In this document: positions 1 to 8,555 of the stretch, piece after piece
Position numbering within the stretch: the first letter of the stretch is position 1
Layout of the letters: each line of letters begins with the position of its first letter
DNA from: Selenomonas sputigena
GTDB lineage: Bacteria; Bacillota; Negativicutes; Selenomonadales; Selenomonadaceae
Assembly (NCBI RefSeq): GCF_026015965.1
Contig: NZ_CP110383.1
Coordinates: forward strand, 1,491,501 to 1,555,500
Direction: 5' to 3'
DNA: 64,000 bases
Made by a program: the position numbers and the translations under genes
The notes under the pieces: generated by a model
The model's input: the letters and a program-made list of their open reading frames with translations, nothing else
Told to the model about the DNA's origin: nothing
Databases searched by the model: none

Positions 1-897
1 CTGCTGCTCCTCCTGCCCCATGCGCAGGCCGGCGAGATCAGCGGCATCGAATACGCCGTCTGGGCACTCGCCCTTGAGGCCGCTCTCGCCGAATACCGCG
101 CTCTTCCCGCCGCCATTCTCGGCGCCTCAGCCGCACGACAAGCGGCACAGAATATCCTGCCCTCGAAAGGCGAGATGCAGCCGGAAGCAGCTCCAACGAA
201 AGAAATGGCGACAAGAACGCCGCCAATGCCGGCGCTTCCCGCCGCCGACAGCGCCGTCCCCCTCTTGGAAGCACGAAACATCAGCTTCGCCTATCAGGCG
301 GGACTGCCTGTGCTCGAAAACCTCACCTTCTGCATCCGACGCGGCGAGCACACGGCGATCATCGGCGAGAGCGGCGCGGGCAAGACGACGCTCGCGAGCC
401 TTCTCCTGCGCCTCTGGGACATCGACAGCGGCACAATTTTCTATAGCGGCGTAGCCCATACTTCTCTGACGGCAGACGCAGTGCGCTCCCTCTTCGGAGT
501 CTCCTTGCAGGGCAGCTATCTCTTCAGCACGTCGGTGCGCGACAACTTCCTGCGTCTGCACGAAAGCATCACGGAAGACACGATGTGGCAATCGCTCGAA
601 ACGGCACAGCTCGCCGATGTCGTGCGCTCCCTGCCGCAAGGACTCGACGAACCGCTCGGCGAAAACGCCTCGCGCCTCTCAGGCGGCCAGAGAAGCCGTC
701 TCTTAACGGCACTGGCGCTCGCCGCAGACGCTCCCCTGCTGCTGCTCGACGAGCCGACGGCAGGCCTCGACGCCGCACGCGGCGCAAAACTCATCGCCGC
801 CGTGCTCGAAACCCTCGACAAAAGGGGCGGCACGCTCATCGTCATCACCCACGACCTGCCGCTCCTCAGCCGCATGAAACAGGTTATTTCGCTCTGA
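1..897 (+). CDS. cydC: CydC-like ABC exporter, 3' part (5' end outside window)
   Basis: The reading frame is open from base 1, so this is the C-terminal part (about 298 residues) of a fused permease-ATPase. Residues 1 to about 50 look like the last helices of a type-1 exporter membrane domain. The ATPase domain follows, with Walker A GESGAGKT (about residue 121), signature LSGGQ, Walker B LLLLDEPT and switch histidine THD. The ending THDLPLLSRMKQVISL resembles the CydC end, where an LSR..Q motif follows the H-loop. CydDC exports cysteine and glutathione and is needed for cytochrome bd assembly. The subfamily call is from motif resemblance; another heterodimeric exporter half is possible. A strong hairpin follows. 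Confidence 0.65.
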   Translation: MLLLLPHAQAGEISGIEYAVWALALEAALAEYRALPAAILGASAARQAAQNILPSKGEMQPEAAPTKEMATRTPPMPALPAADSAVPLLEARNISFAYQAGLPVLENLTFCIRRGEHTAIIGESGAGKTTLASLLLRLWDIDSGTIFYSGVAHTSLTADAVRSLFGVSLQGSYLFSTSVRDNFLRLHESITEDTMWQSLETAQLADVVRSLPQGLDEPLGENASRLSGGQRSRLLTALALAADAPLLLLDEPTAGLDAARGAKLIAAVLETLDKRGGTLIVITHDLPLLSRMKQVISL

Positions 898-977
898 AGC
901 GTACGGATCATCAACTTGCACACCAACGAGAGTATGCTATACTAAAGGTGGCAAACATGGATAACATCAAGGCACAC

Positions 978-1013
978 GAAATCCCCCCAAGCTGCCATCT
1001 TTGGGGGGATTTC
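978..1013 (+). terminator. Terminator-like hairpin after the ABC exporter gene
   Basis: A perfect 13-bp inverted repeat (978-990 with 1001-1013) closes a 10-base loop and carries six G:C pairs in a row. The T-run after it is short, so termination is likely rather than certain. The arms include the last codons of a 19-codon ORF at 957-1016. Confidence 0.7.
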
Positions 1014-1075
1014 TAGTCTCATTGTGCAGAAAGCCCATCGTGTCCACTGTATAAATACACAAAGGCAGAAAAAAC

Positions 1076-1104
1076 TTGCATATTTTCTGGCTTTATACTA
1101 TACT
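1076..1104 (+). promoter_or_regulatory. sigma-70 promoter of sstT
   Basis: TTGCAT (1076-1081) and TATACT (1099-1104) are separated by exactly 17 bp. The longest upstream extension of the sstT frame begins in this -35 box, which argues against that start and for the TTG at 1142. Confidence 0.75.
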
Positions 1105-1141
1105 GTCAAAGTACTTTACAATTATTAAAGGAGGAATTTCT

Positions 1142-2395
1142 TTGTTCAGTTCCATCGGCAGAAAGTATCAGGAAACTGCCTTGATCAAGCTCATCGCCAT
1201 CGGACTCGTCCTCGGCATCATCGTCGCCGTTGCCTTGCCGCAGGTCGTTCCTGCGATCTCCATCCTCGGCGACCTCTTCGTAAAGGCGCTCAAGGGCGTC
1301 GCGCCCGTTCTCGTCTTTGTACTCGTCATGAACGCCATGGCACAGAAGAACGCGGATGCCAGCGCTTCGATGCGCCCCATCGTGCGTCTCTACATCATCA
1401 GCACCTTCCTCGCCTCGATGGTCGCCGTCAGCTACTCGTTTCTCTTCCCGACGACGCTCCATCTCGCCGTCGCCTCGTCTGAGGTGTCTCCGCCGAGCGG
1501 CATCATCGAAGTTCTGCACAACCTCATCCTGAGCGTTGTCGACAACCCGCTGCACGCCATCGTGACGGCGAACTACATCGGCATCCTCGCATGGGCTGTG
1601 CTCGCGGGCGTCGCACTTCATTCAGCGAACGACTCGACGAAGGAGACGATCGCCGACCTCGCCAAAGCTGTGACGAAGATCGTGCAGTGGGTCATCCGCT
1701 TCGCCCCCTTCGGCATCTTTGGCCTCGTCGCGAACGCCATCGGCGAAAGCGGCATCGCTGCCCTCATCGGCTACGCGCAGCTCCTCGCCGTCCTTCTCGC
1801 CGCATTCTTCTCCGTCGCGCTCATCATGAACCCGCTCATCGTCTTCCTGCACATCCGCCGCAACCCCTTCCCGCTCGTCTGGACGACGCTCCGGGAAAGC
1901 GGCATCTACGCCTTCTTCACGCGCAGTTCTGCGGCGAACATCCCCGTGAACCTCTCGCTGTGCAAACGTCTCGGACTGTCGGAGGACACCTATTCGCTCT
2001 CCATCCCGCTCGGCGCGACGATCAATATGAGCGGCGCCGCCATCACGATCGCCGTCCTCTCGCTTGCTGCCGCACACACGCTCGGCATCGAGGTCGACAT
2101 GCCGACGGCGCTGCTCCTCTGCGTCATCTCGACCGTCGGCGCCTGCGGCGCCTCGGGCGTTGCCGGAGGCTCGCTGCTCCTCATCCCCGTCGCCTGCTCG
2201 AGCTTCGGCATCCACAACGATGTCGCTATGCAGGTCGTCGGCGTCGGCTTCATCATCGGCGTACTGCAGGACTCGTGCGAAACGGCTCTGAACAGCTCCA
2301 GCGACGTCCTCTTCACCGCCACCGCCGAATTTGCCGAACGCGCCAAGGAAGGCACCCTCGAATCCACTGACCTCGTACCGCATCACGAAAGCTGA
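1142..2395 (+). CDS. sstT: Sodium-coupled serine/threonine transporter SstT
   Basis: A 417-residue inner-membrane symporter of the dicarboxylate/amino acid:cation symporter family that takes up serine and threonine with sodium. Along its length it closely matches the E. coli SstT sequence I remember: [39 protein letters not shown] (the hairpin/substrate region) and the ending [20 protein letters not shown]. The TTG start at 1142 is chosen because AAAGGAGG lies just upstream (1128-1135), a clear promoter sits at 1076-1104, and the resulting length fits SstT (414 in E. coli). It is monocistronic, between its own promoter and a bidirectional terminator. Confidence 0.93.
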   Translation: MFSSIGRKYQETALIKLIAIGLVLGIIVAVALPQVVPAISILGDLFVKALKGVAPVLVFVLVMNAMAQKNADASASMRPIVRLYIISTFLASMVAVSYSFLFPTTLHLAVASSEVSPPSGIIEVLHNLILSVVDNPLHAIVTANYIGILAWAVLAGVALHSANDSTKETIADLAKAVTKIVQWVIRFAPFGIFGLVANAIGESGIAALIGYAQLLAVLLAAFFSVALIMNPLIVFLHIRRNPFPLVWTTLRESGIYAFFTRSSAANIPVNLSLCKRLGLSEDTYSLSIPLGATINMSGAAITIAVLSLAAAHTLGIEVDMPTALLLCVISTVGACGASGVAGGSLLLIPVACSSFGIHNDVAMQVVGVGFIIGVLQDSCETALNSSSDVLFTATAEFAERAKEGTLESTDLVPHHES

Positions 2396-2411
2396 ACGGC
2401 ATACATACGAA

Positions 2412-2446
2412 AAGACCTCGGACTGCAAGTTCAAGTCCGAGGTCTT
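2412..2446. terminator. Bidirectional terminator between sstT and the glycan unit
   Basis: A perfect 13-bp stem (2412-2424 with 2434-2446) with a 9-base loop lies between two convergent genes. It is T-rich on the right and A-rich on the left, so it can serve both strands. Confidence 0.8.
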
Positions 2447-2455
2447 CTCATTTCA

Positions 2456-4123
2456 TTATCGTTCCACACGAATGTCCTTGATGCCGTAATACTGACAAAG
2501 GCCATCCTTCGTCACGCCGTTGTCAAAGTCGACGAAGAAGACGTGGCGCAGAGCGCGATTTTTCAAAAGGATGGGTTTCATATAGGCGATCTCCTCGCCA
2601 TTTTCTGCTGCCTGCTTGACGATGGCGAGGCGCACGTCGTTCTCCTGCTGCATCGCCGCCGTAATGAAGAGCGCAGCGGTCATCGTGAAGAGGCCGATGG
2701 ATAGAGATGCCACCAGGAGCGTCTTCTTCGCGCGATTCCACAGGCAGTCGCGGACGACAGGATCGCGCAGCACGGCACAGGCGGCGATGAGGATCATGGC
2801 GACGGAGCTGAAAGTCGCCCGCGCCGGAAATGTCGGCGCGGCAATCATGACAAAGTTGTTGAAAAGCGCCAGCGCGATGAGGAACGTCGCATAGCGTGCT
2901 GCAGGAAAAGCATGGAGCACACTGCGCCACGGAACCGTTCGAGCACTGGCAAGCGTTTCATGCGAGAAACCCAGAGCACGCTTCAAGAGACTGTAGAAGA
3001 AGAAGATCGCGAGCCAATAGATCGCCATCTCCTCGAATCCTGCCATGACATTGGTAAAGTGCTCGACGGTGCGTGGCTTATCAAGCCCCAGCGGTGCGAG
3101 CACATGGGCGACGAGAAAATCGCGCAGCACATTGGCAAAGAAGCTGCCGTTGAAATAAGAAACGACGAGCAGAACAATGACGGCAAGGCAAAGCATCCTG
3201 CCCCAGCCAAAAGCTTGCCCGGAAGGTTCCGCCGTCTCACCGCCAGCCCTTGCATCCTCCGCAAGATGCAGTCGATAGATCCGTCCCGCGGCGATCAGCA
3301 GCAAGATGACGGGCAGGAGATAAAGTACCATCTCACCGTTTCCCGCAAACTGGTTGCCGATATGGGTGAAGATTCCTTTGCCGCTTCCCTGCGCGTCGTA
3401 GCGCACGAAATTACCGGGCGCCGCCACGAGCAGCACGAGTCCTGCGAGTGCGCCGAAAGCCCCCGCCGGCATCCAAAGGGGCAAGTCGCCCTTGCGCCTC
3501 GCCCACCAAGAAAGTCCCGCCGCCAATACGAACACCGTAACGGCAAGGTTTTCCACCGACCAACCCGCCAGGACGCCAAGCGCAAACATCGGCGCGATGA
3601 GCCAATGTCTTGCAGGCGTATCTCCCTTATCGATTGTTTTGCAATGAAGATTGTACGGCACGAGAAAGAGGGCGGCAAAAACAGACGACCAAAGGTAAAC
3701 CGTCGACCCGCTCTTCCACACAGCTACTTCTCCAAAATGAGGAAGCGCGAGCCAGGCGAGAATTCCCATGACAGCTAGGAGCCCCGGCTCCTGCCAGAAT
3801 CTCCAATCGCGTCGGGCATGAATCACAAGCAGCACAATAAAGGCAAGAAACACCAACGCATTGGCAAAATCAAAGAGCCCCTTCCCGCCCCACAGGAACA
3901 GATCGAGGCAGAATACCGTCACCATACGTCCACCGTGAAAGAGATAGTGACGCCAAAGAGATTCCACTACATCGGAAAAGGATATGATATGCTCATGCGT
4001 CAGCCAAATCATCGAGTAGTCATAATCATCACGATGCAATGGCATCAGATGATTGAGTCCATACATCAGCAGGAAGATAACAGCTGCCACGAGCACAGTA
4101 CGCCAAAATTCATTACGTCTCAT
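2456..4123 (-). CDS. Polytopic membrane protein, DUF6056/GtrII-like
   Basis: A 555-residue integral membrane protein with about ten hydrophobic segments. Near the N-terminus, after the first helix, it carries HRDDYDYS, an acidic cluster typical of GT-C-type transferases and of the DUF6056 family that use polyprenyl-phosphate sugars. The start is the ATG at 4123, overlapping the gtrB stop by 11 bp; upstream in-frame codons lie inside gtrB. Its place right after a GtrB-like enzyme suggests that it transfers the lipid-linked sugar to a surface polymer, but the acceptor cannot be told from sequence. The family assignment is tentative. Confidence 0.6.
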   Translation of the reverse strand: MRRNEFWRTVLVAAVIFLLMYGLNHLMPLHRDDYDYSMIWLTHEHIISFSDVVESLWRHYLFHGGRMVTVFCLDLFLWGGKGLFDFANALVFLAFIVLLVIHARRDWRFWQEPGLLAVMGILAWLALPHFGEVAVWKSGSTVYLWSSVFAALFLVPYNLHCKTIDKGDTPARHWLIAPMFALGVLAGWSVENLAVTVFVLAAGLSWWARRKGDLPLWMPAGAFGALAGLVLLVAAPGNFVRYDAQGSGKGIFTHIGNQFAGNGEMVLYLLPVILLLIAAGRIYRLHLAEDARAGGETAEPSGQAFGWGRMLCLAVIVLLVVSYFNGSFFANVLRDFLVAHVLAPLGLDKPRTVEHFTNVMAGFEEMAIYWLAIFFFYSLLKRALGFSHETLASARTVPWRSVLHAFPAARYATFLIALALFNNFVMIAAPTFPARATFSSVAMILIAACAVLRDPVVRDCLWNRAKKTLLVASLSIGLFTMTAALFITAAMQQENDVRLAIVKQAAENGEEIAYMKPILLKNRALRHVFFVDFDNGVTKDGLCQYYGIKDIRVER

Positions 4124-5123
4124 CCGAGCGACTCCCTTCCTCCCAAGAACTCGCGATCTGTCTCTCCAGAGGATCTGACGGCGTATACAAGATTTTTTTG
4201 CCATCGGCTTCTGCAACGAGATAAATCGGGCGTTGCTTGCTCTCCATAAAGACACGGCTCAAATACTCTCCCATAATTCCAAGGGAAAGCAACTGCACTC
4301 CGCCCAAAAAAAGCATCACCGTCATCAGCGTCGGATAACCAGCCACGGGATCGCCATAAAGCAGCGCATTGATAAGGACGACAAACATATAAGATATAGC
4401 GAGAAGCGAGACGGCCAGTCCCAAAAAAGTCGTCATACGCAAAGGCGCTGTTGTAAACGAGGTCAAACCTTCTACAGCGAGATTATAAAGTGCAAAATAA
4501 TTCCAAGTCGTCTTTCCTGCCGCCCTCGGCTGCACATGGAACGAGAGTTCCTTCTTGCGAAAACCAATCCACGTGAAGAGCCCTTTCGTAAATCGCTGAT
4601 TCTCGCGCATAAGGCGCAATGCAGCAACGCAGCGGCGATCCAAAAGGCGGAAATCTCCCACATTGCGTTGTATCTCACAGCGGCTGACAGCCTGAAGAAT
4701 ACGATAAAAAAGATTTGTCATCGTACGCTTAAAAACAGTCTCATCACTTCGATCCGTGCGCTTCATGCATACATCGTCATAACCCTTGCGCCACCAAGAA
4801 ATCATCTCGGGAATACGCTCTGGCGGATGCTGGAGATCTGCATCCATGAGGATGACAGCATCTCCCTCGGCAGCATCAAGACCAGCCAGCATTGCTGACT
4901 CCTTACCAAAATTGCGTGAAAGACTTCTATAGTGAACATTCGGATCTCCTGCGGAAAGTTCCCGCAGGATCTGCAAGGTATCATCCGTACTTCCATCATC
5001 CACAAAAAGGCAGGAAAAAGAACAATCGTGCAAATCCCGCAGCACATTCGATAGCTTCGCATAAAACTGCCGCAAAACCTCTTGCTCATTGTAACAGGGA
5101 ACAACGATCACGATCTTGTCCAT
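4113..5123 (-). CDS. gtrB: GtrB-like undecaprenyl-phosphate glycosyltransferase (GT2)
   Basis: A 336-residue family-2 glycosyltransferase. It starts with the classic IVVPCYNEQEVL strand, carries the metal/nucleotide DxD-type motif in LMDADLQHPPE, and ends with two transmembrane helices (about residues 230-256 and 268-290), the DPMS/GtrB architecture. Such enzymes move a hexose from a nucleotide sugar to undecaprenyl phosphate on the cytoplasmic face. It sits 4 bp downstream of the ChbG-like gene and overlaps the next gene, so the three are one operon. GtrA, the usual flippase partner, is not here but is encoded at 12633-13034. The sugar is unknown. Confidence 0.85.
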   Translation of the reverse strand: MDKIVIVVPCYNEQEVLRQFYAKLSNVLRDLHDCSFSCLFVDDGSTDDTLQILRELSAGDPNVHYRSLSRNFGKESAMLAGLDAAEGDAVILMDADLQHPPERIPEMISWWRKGYDDVCMKRTDRSDETVFKRTMTNLFYRILQAVSRCEIQRNVGDFRLLDRRCVAALRLMRENQRFTKGLFTWIGFRKKELSFHVQPRAAGKTTWNYFALYNLAVEGLTSFTTAPLRMTTFLGLAVSLLAISYMFVVLINALLYGDPVAGYPTLMTVMLFLGGVQLLSLGIMGEYLSRVFMESKQRPIYLVAEADGKKILYTPSDPLERQIASSWEEGSRSDET

Positions 5124-5127
5124 GAAT

Positions 5128-5982
5128 CTATATCATCCCCTTTCCCAATGCCTGAAAGTTCACGATCTCAACGCCCTCTTCTGCCGCCAGCTTCGCGACC
5201 TTCGGCGAGAGGATCGCGCCAAGCTCCGCTTCGAAGTCGTGCTGCCAACCCGAGGCGCGCACGATTTCCTCATTCGCCGTGCCCGGATGCATCATGACCT
5301 CGGTCACACCCTCTCGAAGGTTCTTGATCGCATGAAGCAGCTCCGTCTCATCGACGGCCTCGCCCGCGACGATGCCCGCAAAATGATTGGGCACAAAAAT
5401 CCCCGCCTTCCTCGCCAGACTCGCGGCGTTCCTCGCGAGGAGCGCAAGTCCGGCGCGGCCTGCGAACTGGCCGATGCCGCCGAACTTTCCGGCAAAGAGC
5501 GGCGCAAACGGTGCGCGAAGCGCGGGGATCCCCGCCTCGCGGCAAAGCCCGATGACGATTTCGATGATTCCCGGCAGGACGTGCATGTGCTGATGGCTGT
5601 CGGCATGATCGAGCGAAAGTCCCGCCGCCTCAAACTTTTTCAACTGCGCGGCAAGCTCGGCGCGCACCTCCGCCAGGTGCACGCCGCCCTTCGCATAGCG
5701 CTTGGAAAAAGCGCCATAGTTCGGCAAAAAGACGCCGCTTTCATCGACGAGTGACGGAATCTCCTCGGGTGGCAGGACGGGAAAACCATCGACCAGCGTG
5801 AAGTGTATGCCAAGACCGAGTTTCGGCAGGCGTCGCACGCGCTCCGCTGCGTCCTCGAACGCCGCGCCGCCCGCCATCAGCGTCGCCGAACGCAGCACGC
5901 CCATCTCGACACCCTTTTCCACCGCCTCATTGATGCGCACATGGCGACCGAAATCATCGGCATTGACGATCATCCGCTTCAA
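5128..5982 (-). CDS. ChbG/YdjC-family carbohydrate deacetylase
   Basis: A 284-residue protein of the YdjC/ChbG family of metal-dependent deacetylases acting on N-acetylated sugars. The signature NADDFG lies at the very N-terminus and DSHQHMH supplies further metal ligands. A TTG at 5982 is chosen because GAGG sits 5 bases upstream and it gives the canonical KRMIVNADDFG beginning; ATG at 5973 or 6003 are alternatives. Longer extensions run into the divergent gene. It is first in an operon with gtrB and a GT-C-like protein, which points to editing of a lipid-linked or surface amino sugar rather than chitobiose catabolism. That role is inference. Confidence 0.82.
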   Translation of the reverse strand: MKRMIVNADDFGRHVRINEAVEKGVEMGVLRSATLMAGGAAFEDAAERVRRLPKLGLGIHFTLVDGFPVLPPEEIPSLVDESGVFLPNYGAFSKRYAKGGVHLAEVRAELAAQLKKFEAAGLSLDHADSHQHMHVLPGIIEIVIGLCREAGIPALRAPFAPLFAGKFGGIGQFAGRAGLALLARNAASLARKAGIFVPNHFAGIVAGEAVDETELLHAIKNLREGVTEVMMHPGTANEEIVRASGWQHDFEAELGAILSPKVAKLAAEEGVEIVNFQALGKGMI

Positions 5983-6034
5983 TATTTCCTCACATCCATT
6001 CATACAGGACAGATTTTTTCCTTCGTACATCTTG

Positions 6035-6064
6035 ATTATACCGCAAGAAGAAGATGTTTTGCAA
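6035..6064 (-). promoter_or_regulatory. Promoter of the ChbG-gtrB operon
   Basis: On the minus strand, TTGCAA (6064-6059) and a perfect TATAAT (6040-6035) are 18 bp apart. The predicted transcript begins near 6028, leaving about 45 bases before the TTG start. Confidence 0.7.
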
Positions 6065-6084
6065 ACGGCAGGGAATCGCAGGCG

Positions 6085-6114
6085 AAGGTCGAATATAAAA
6101 AGGTCGAATATAAA
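6085..6114. repeat. Tandem 15-bp direct repeat in a divergent intergenic region
   Basis: The unit aaggtcgaatataaa occurs twice head to tail (6085-6099 and 6100-6114), just upstream of the 6149 gene. Each copy has a TATAAA that could act as a -10 element, so the repeat may be a duplicated promoter or operator. Confidence 0.85.
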
Positions 6115-6148
6115 AGTGTATATGAGAGATTCAAGGGAGGATTCATCC

Positions 6149-6853
6149 GTGACAAAAGAGGATTTTGATGCGCTCGTCGCCCTTGTGCTCGCGAGCAAGA
6201 GGAAACCGCCCGAGGCGCTTTTTGCGAGCGGCTTCGGCGACTGGCATGCGCGCGCACGGCTCGGCCATTTTCTTGCCATGCAGGAAATCGGCAAAGCCCA
6301 GGAGGCGCGGGAGCTTTTCTGCTCCGTTCTCGATGAGGACGTCGACGAGGGAAACAGCGAGGATATCGAAGAAAAGATCTTCGCCCTGCAGCGCCTCAGC
6401 GAAATCGAGCATGCGGCGAAGGAGAACGAAGATGCGCTCACCCATATAAACCTCGCGATCGAGCTTGCTGAAGAGACGGACTATCTCTACAAGTTCATCC
6501 TGCGCGGCGAGCTTTGGGCAGCGCGTTGGAACATCCTGCACGCGATGGGACGCGCCGCCGAAGCCGAAGCCGAATGTGATGAGCGCATCGCCGCCTACGA
6601 GAATATTCCTGTCAAGCACAACAGCTATCTCTATTACGGCTACCGCTTCAAGGCACAGCTCGCCGCCGAGCGCGGCGTCGTCCTCGTCGCAAAGGACTAC
6701 ATGCACATGGCGCTTCACGAGATGGAGATTCCCGCAGAATACGAAGACGCACTCGAAAAGGCGTTCTCCGCCACGCATGAGAACGCCTCTTGGATCTTGA
6801 ACGAAATTGACCGCGCAACACCGCGCCCCGAGCTTCTTGCCTGGGATATTTAA
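6149..6853 (+). CDS. Uncharacterised TPR-like helical protein
   Basis: A 234-residue soluble protein without a signal peptide. It is almost wholly alpha-helical, with helix pairs rich in Ala, Leu and Glu spaced like tetratricopeptide repeats, such as FALQRLSEIEHAAKENEDAL and WNILHAMGRAAEAEAECDER. The GTG start at 6149 is preceded by AAGGGAGG eight bases upstream; longer frames lack a ribosome site and overlap the opposite gene. No catalytic motif is visible. It is probably a scaffold or protein-interaction module. It is monocistronic and divergent from the ChbG operon. Confidence 0.7.
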   Translation: MTKEDFDALVALVLASKRKPPEALFASGFGDWHARARLGHFLAMQEIGKAQEARELFCSVLDEDVDEGNSEDIEEKIFALQRLSEIEHAAKENEDALTHINLAIELAEETDYLYKFILRGELWAARWNILHAMGRAAEAEAECDERIAAYENIPVKHNSYLYYGYRFKAQLAAERGVVLVAKDYMHMALHEMEIPAEYEDALEKAFSATHENASWILNEIDRATPRPELLAWDI

Positions 6854-6903
6854 GAAAGCATCCGATTACTCGGGCGCATCGAACGCTTGATTCGCACGAT
6901 TCT

Positions 6904-7371
6904 TCAAAGCACTGCTTTTTTGCGCCGCTGCCCGAAGAATCGCTTCATGATGGCTCTGCATTCGTCCTCTAGGACGCCTGCACGCATCTCCAGCTGATGG
7001 TTGAGCGCGGGATGGCAGACGATGTTGAAAAGCGACTCGCACGCGCCCGCCTTTGCATCCGTTGCACCGTAGACGACGCGATCGACGCGGCTCATGACGA
7101 GCGCGCCCGCACACATCGGGCAAGGCTCGATCGTAACGTAGAGCGTCAGCCCCGAAAGGCGCCAGCGGCCAAGCTTCTTCGCCGCTTCCTGCAGAGCGAT
7201 GATCTCGGCATGTGCCGTGCCGTCGTGCCAAGTTTCGCGCATATTGTGCGCACGCGCGACGACCGTGCCAGCCGCATCGACGAGCACGGCGCCAATGGGC
7301 ACCTCGCCCGCTTGGAAGGCCTCCTGCGCCTCCTTGAGCGCCTCCTTCATAAAAGTGACGTCATCCAGCAT
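6904..7371 (-). CDS. tadA: tRNA-specific adenosine deaminase TadA
   Basis: A 155-residue zinc deaminase that converts A34 to inosine in tRNA-Arg(ACG). The zinc-binding and proton-shuttle motif is AHAE (His54, Glu56) and the two cysteine ligands are in PCPMCAGA (Cys84, Cys87). The length and the final part (FFGQRRKK) are typical of bacterial TadA. Its first codons overlap the end of the small gene upstream by 11 bp, so the two are probably co-transcribed and translationally coupled. Confidence 0.95.
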   Translation of the reverse strand: MLDDVTFMKEALKEAQEAFQAGEVPIGAVLVDAAGTVVARAHNMRETWHDGTAHAEIIALQEAAKKLGRWRLSGLTLYVTIEPCPMCAGALVMSRVDRVVYGATDAKAGACESLFNIVCHPALNHQLEMRAGVLEDECRAIMKRFFGQRRKKAVL

Positions 7372-7642
7372 GAATTCGACTCACAAGCCCGCGCAGGTCA
7401 AGCGCCTGCCGGTTCCGATAGAAGAGCGACTGCGTAGCGCGGTGCACATCGAGATGATAGGCGTCTTGCTCCGCCTCTTTCTCCCTTTCCTCGCGATTCT
7501 TCTTATTCTTCTCCATCGCCGACTCGAGCATGCGCTTGAAGTTTTCCTTCTTGTTCCCGCTCTCGCCGTCCTTCGCCTCGCGGCGACGTACATCATAGAC
7601 GGCGCCCTTCATGCGTGCGATCTTTTCAACCTTGTCAATCAT
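7361..7642 (-). CDS. Small charged protein upstream of tadA, unknown function
   Basis: 93 residues, lysine- and glutamate-rich, predicted helical, with no membrane segment, cysteine motif or recognised domain. ATG at 7642 is chosen because AGGAGG lies 8 bases upstream; the GTG at 7651 falls inside that ribosome site. It overlaps tadA by 11 bp, as expected for a real coupled gene. I do not recognise the family. Confidence 0.65.
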   Translation of the reverse strand: MIDKVEKIARMKGAVYDVRRREAKDGESGNKKENFKRMLESAMEKNKKNREEREKEAEQDAYHLDVHRATQSLFYRNRQALDLRGLVSRIHAG

Positions 7643-7798
7643 GGCGGACACCTCCTGAAAATGAAAAAGGATTCCATCAAAGGAAAATCGTTTTCCCTTA
7701 TGCCCCTTATATCGTTCAAAATAGTCTGCACCTTAATAAAAAACCTACGTTTTTTAGGCTTTTTGTCTTATTAGATTTCTCCAAGAAAGGAGTCATTC

Positions 7799-8494
7799 AT
7801 GACCACAGTTCAACCACAAAACACACTTCCTGCCAATACGGCGCAGCTTACCTACCGTTTCCTCGCGGCAGTCTGCCTCATCGTCTTCCTGCTCTGGCTC
7901 GCAGGACTCGTCTTCCTTGAGCCCGATCCCTACGCGCTCTACATCTTCACAGGAATCATTCTCGCCGTCGTCACGCTGGCCGCCGGAAGCAGTGCACGCG
8001 GACCGAAGGCGGCCACGATGAAAAGTTCGGAAAAAGTCGAATTTCTCAAGAGTCTGCCCGAATCCTTCCAGATCTTCACGAACGTGAGCATCGGCGTGCG
8101 CACGAACCTCGATGCTGTCATCGTCGGAGCGAACGGCGTCTTCATCGTCGACGTCAAGACGCGCTCGGGCAAGATCGAGCCGACGGCAGGCAGCGACTGG
8201 ATTCGTCACAAGGTCGGCAGCAAGGGCACGCCGTATCGCGTGCCGATGAAGAATCCCCTGCAGCAGATGAAGCGCAACATCCGCGAACTGCAGTCGTACC
8301 TCGCCTCCTGCGGCGTTCGCCCGTGGATCGACGGCAGCGTCTGCTTCACGCGTGCAGAATTCGAAGAACAGATCGAGGGCTGCTACACGTCGGAAGAGGC
8401 GGTGCTCGAGCATATCAAGAGCTTCCCCGACGAGCATCCGCTGTCCGATGAAGAACAGAAAACGGTTGCCGCAGCGCTCGCGGAACGACTGTAA
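7799..8494 (+). CDS. Membrane-anchored NERD-domain protein
   Basis: A 231-residue protein with two N-terminal membrane helices (about residues 21-42 and 47-65) followed by a nuclease-related (NERD) domain. The core shows LDAVIVGANGVFIVDVKTRSG-type sequence (residues about 102-123), whose Asp and Lys spacing resembles the D...(D/E)xK nuclease fold. NERD proteins are thought to bind or cut nucleic acid, but few are studied. It has a good ribosome site (AAAGGAG) and stands alone, closed by a strong bidirectional terminator. Confidence 0.8.
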   Translation: MTTVQPQNTLPANTAQLTYRFLAAVCLIVFLLWLAGLVFLEPDPYALYIFTGIILAVVTLAAGSSARGPKAATMKSSEKVEFLKSLPESFQIFTNVSIGVRTNLDAVIVGANGVFIVDVKTRSGKIEPTAGSDWIRHKVGSKGTPYRVPMKNPLQQMKRNIRELQSYLASCGVRPWIDGSVCFTRAEFEEQIEGCYTSEEAVLEHIKSFPDEHPLSDEEQKTVAAALAERL

Positions 8495-8527
8495 CCTGCG
8501 CACGCCAGCACTCGCTTTGCGTGCAGG

Positions 8528-8555
8528 AAAAAAGGAGCCGACCGGCTCCTTTTTT
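8528..8555. terminator. Bidirectional intrinsic terminator
   Basis: A perfect 13-bp stem (8528-8540 with 8543-8555), flanked by A6 on the left and T6 on the right, lies between the convergent NERD and 8555-9211 genes. It overlaps the stop codon of the latter. Confidence 0.9.

Noticed and set aside
1076-1141. A 22-codon N-terminal extension of SstT.
   Set aside because: It begins in the -35 box of a good promoter and would precede the ribosome site; the family starts near the TTG at 1142.
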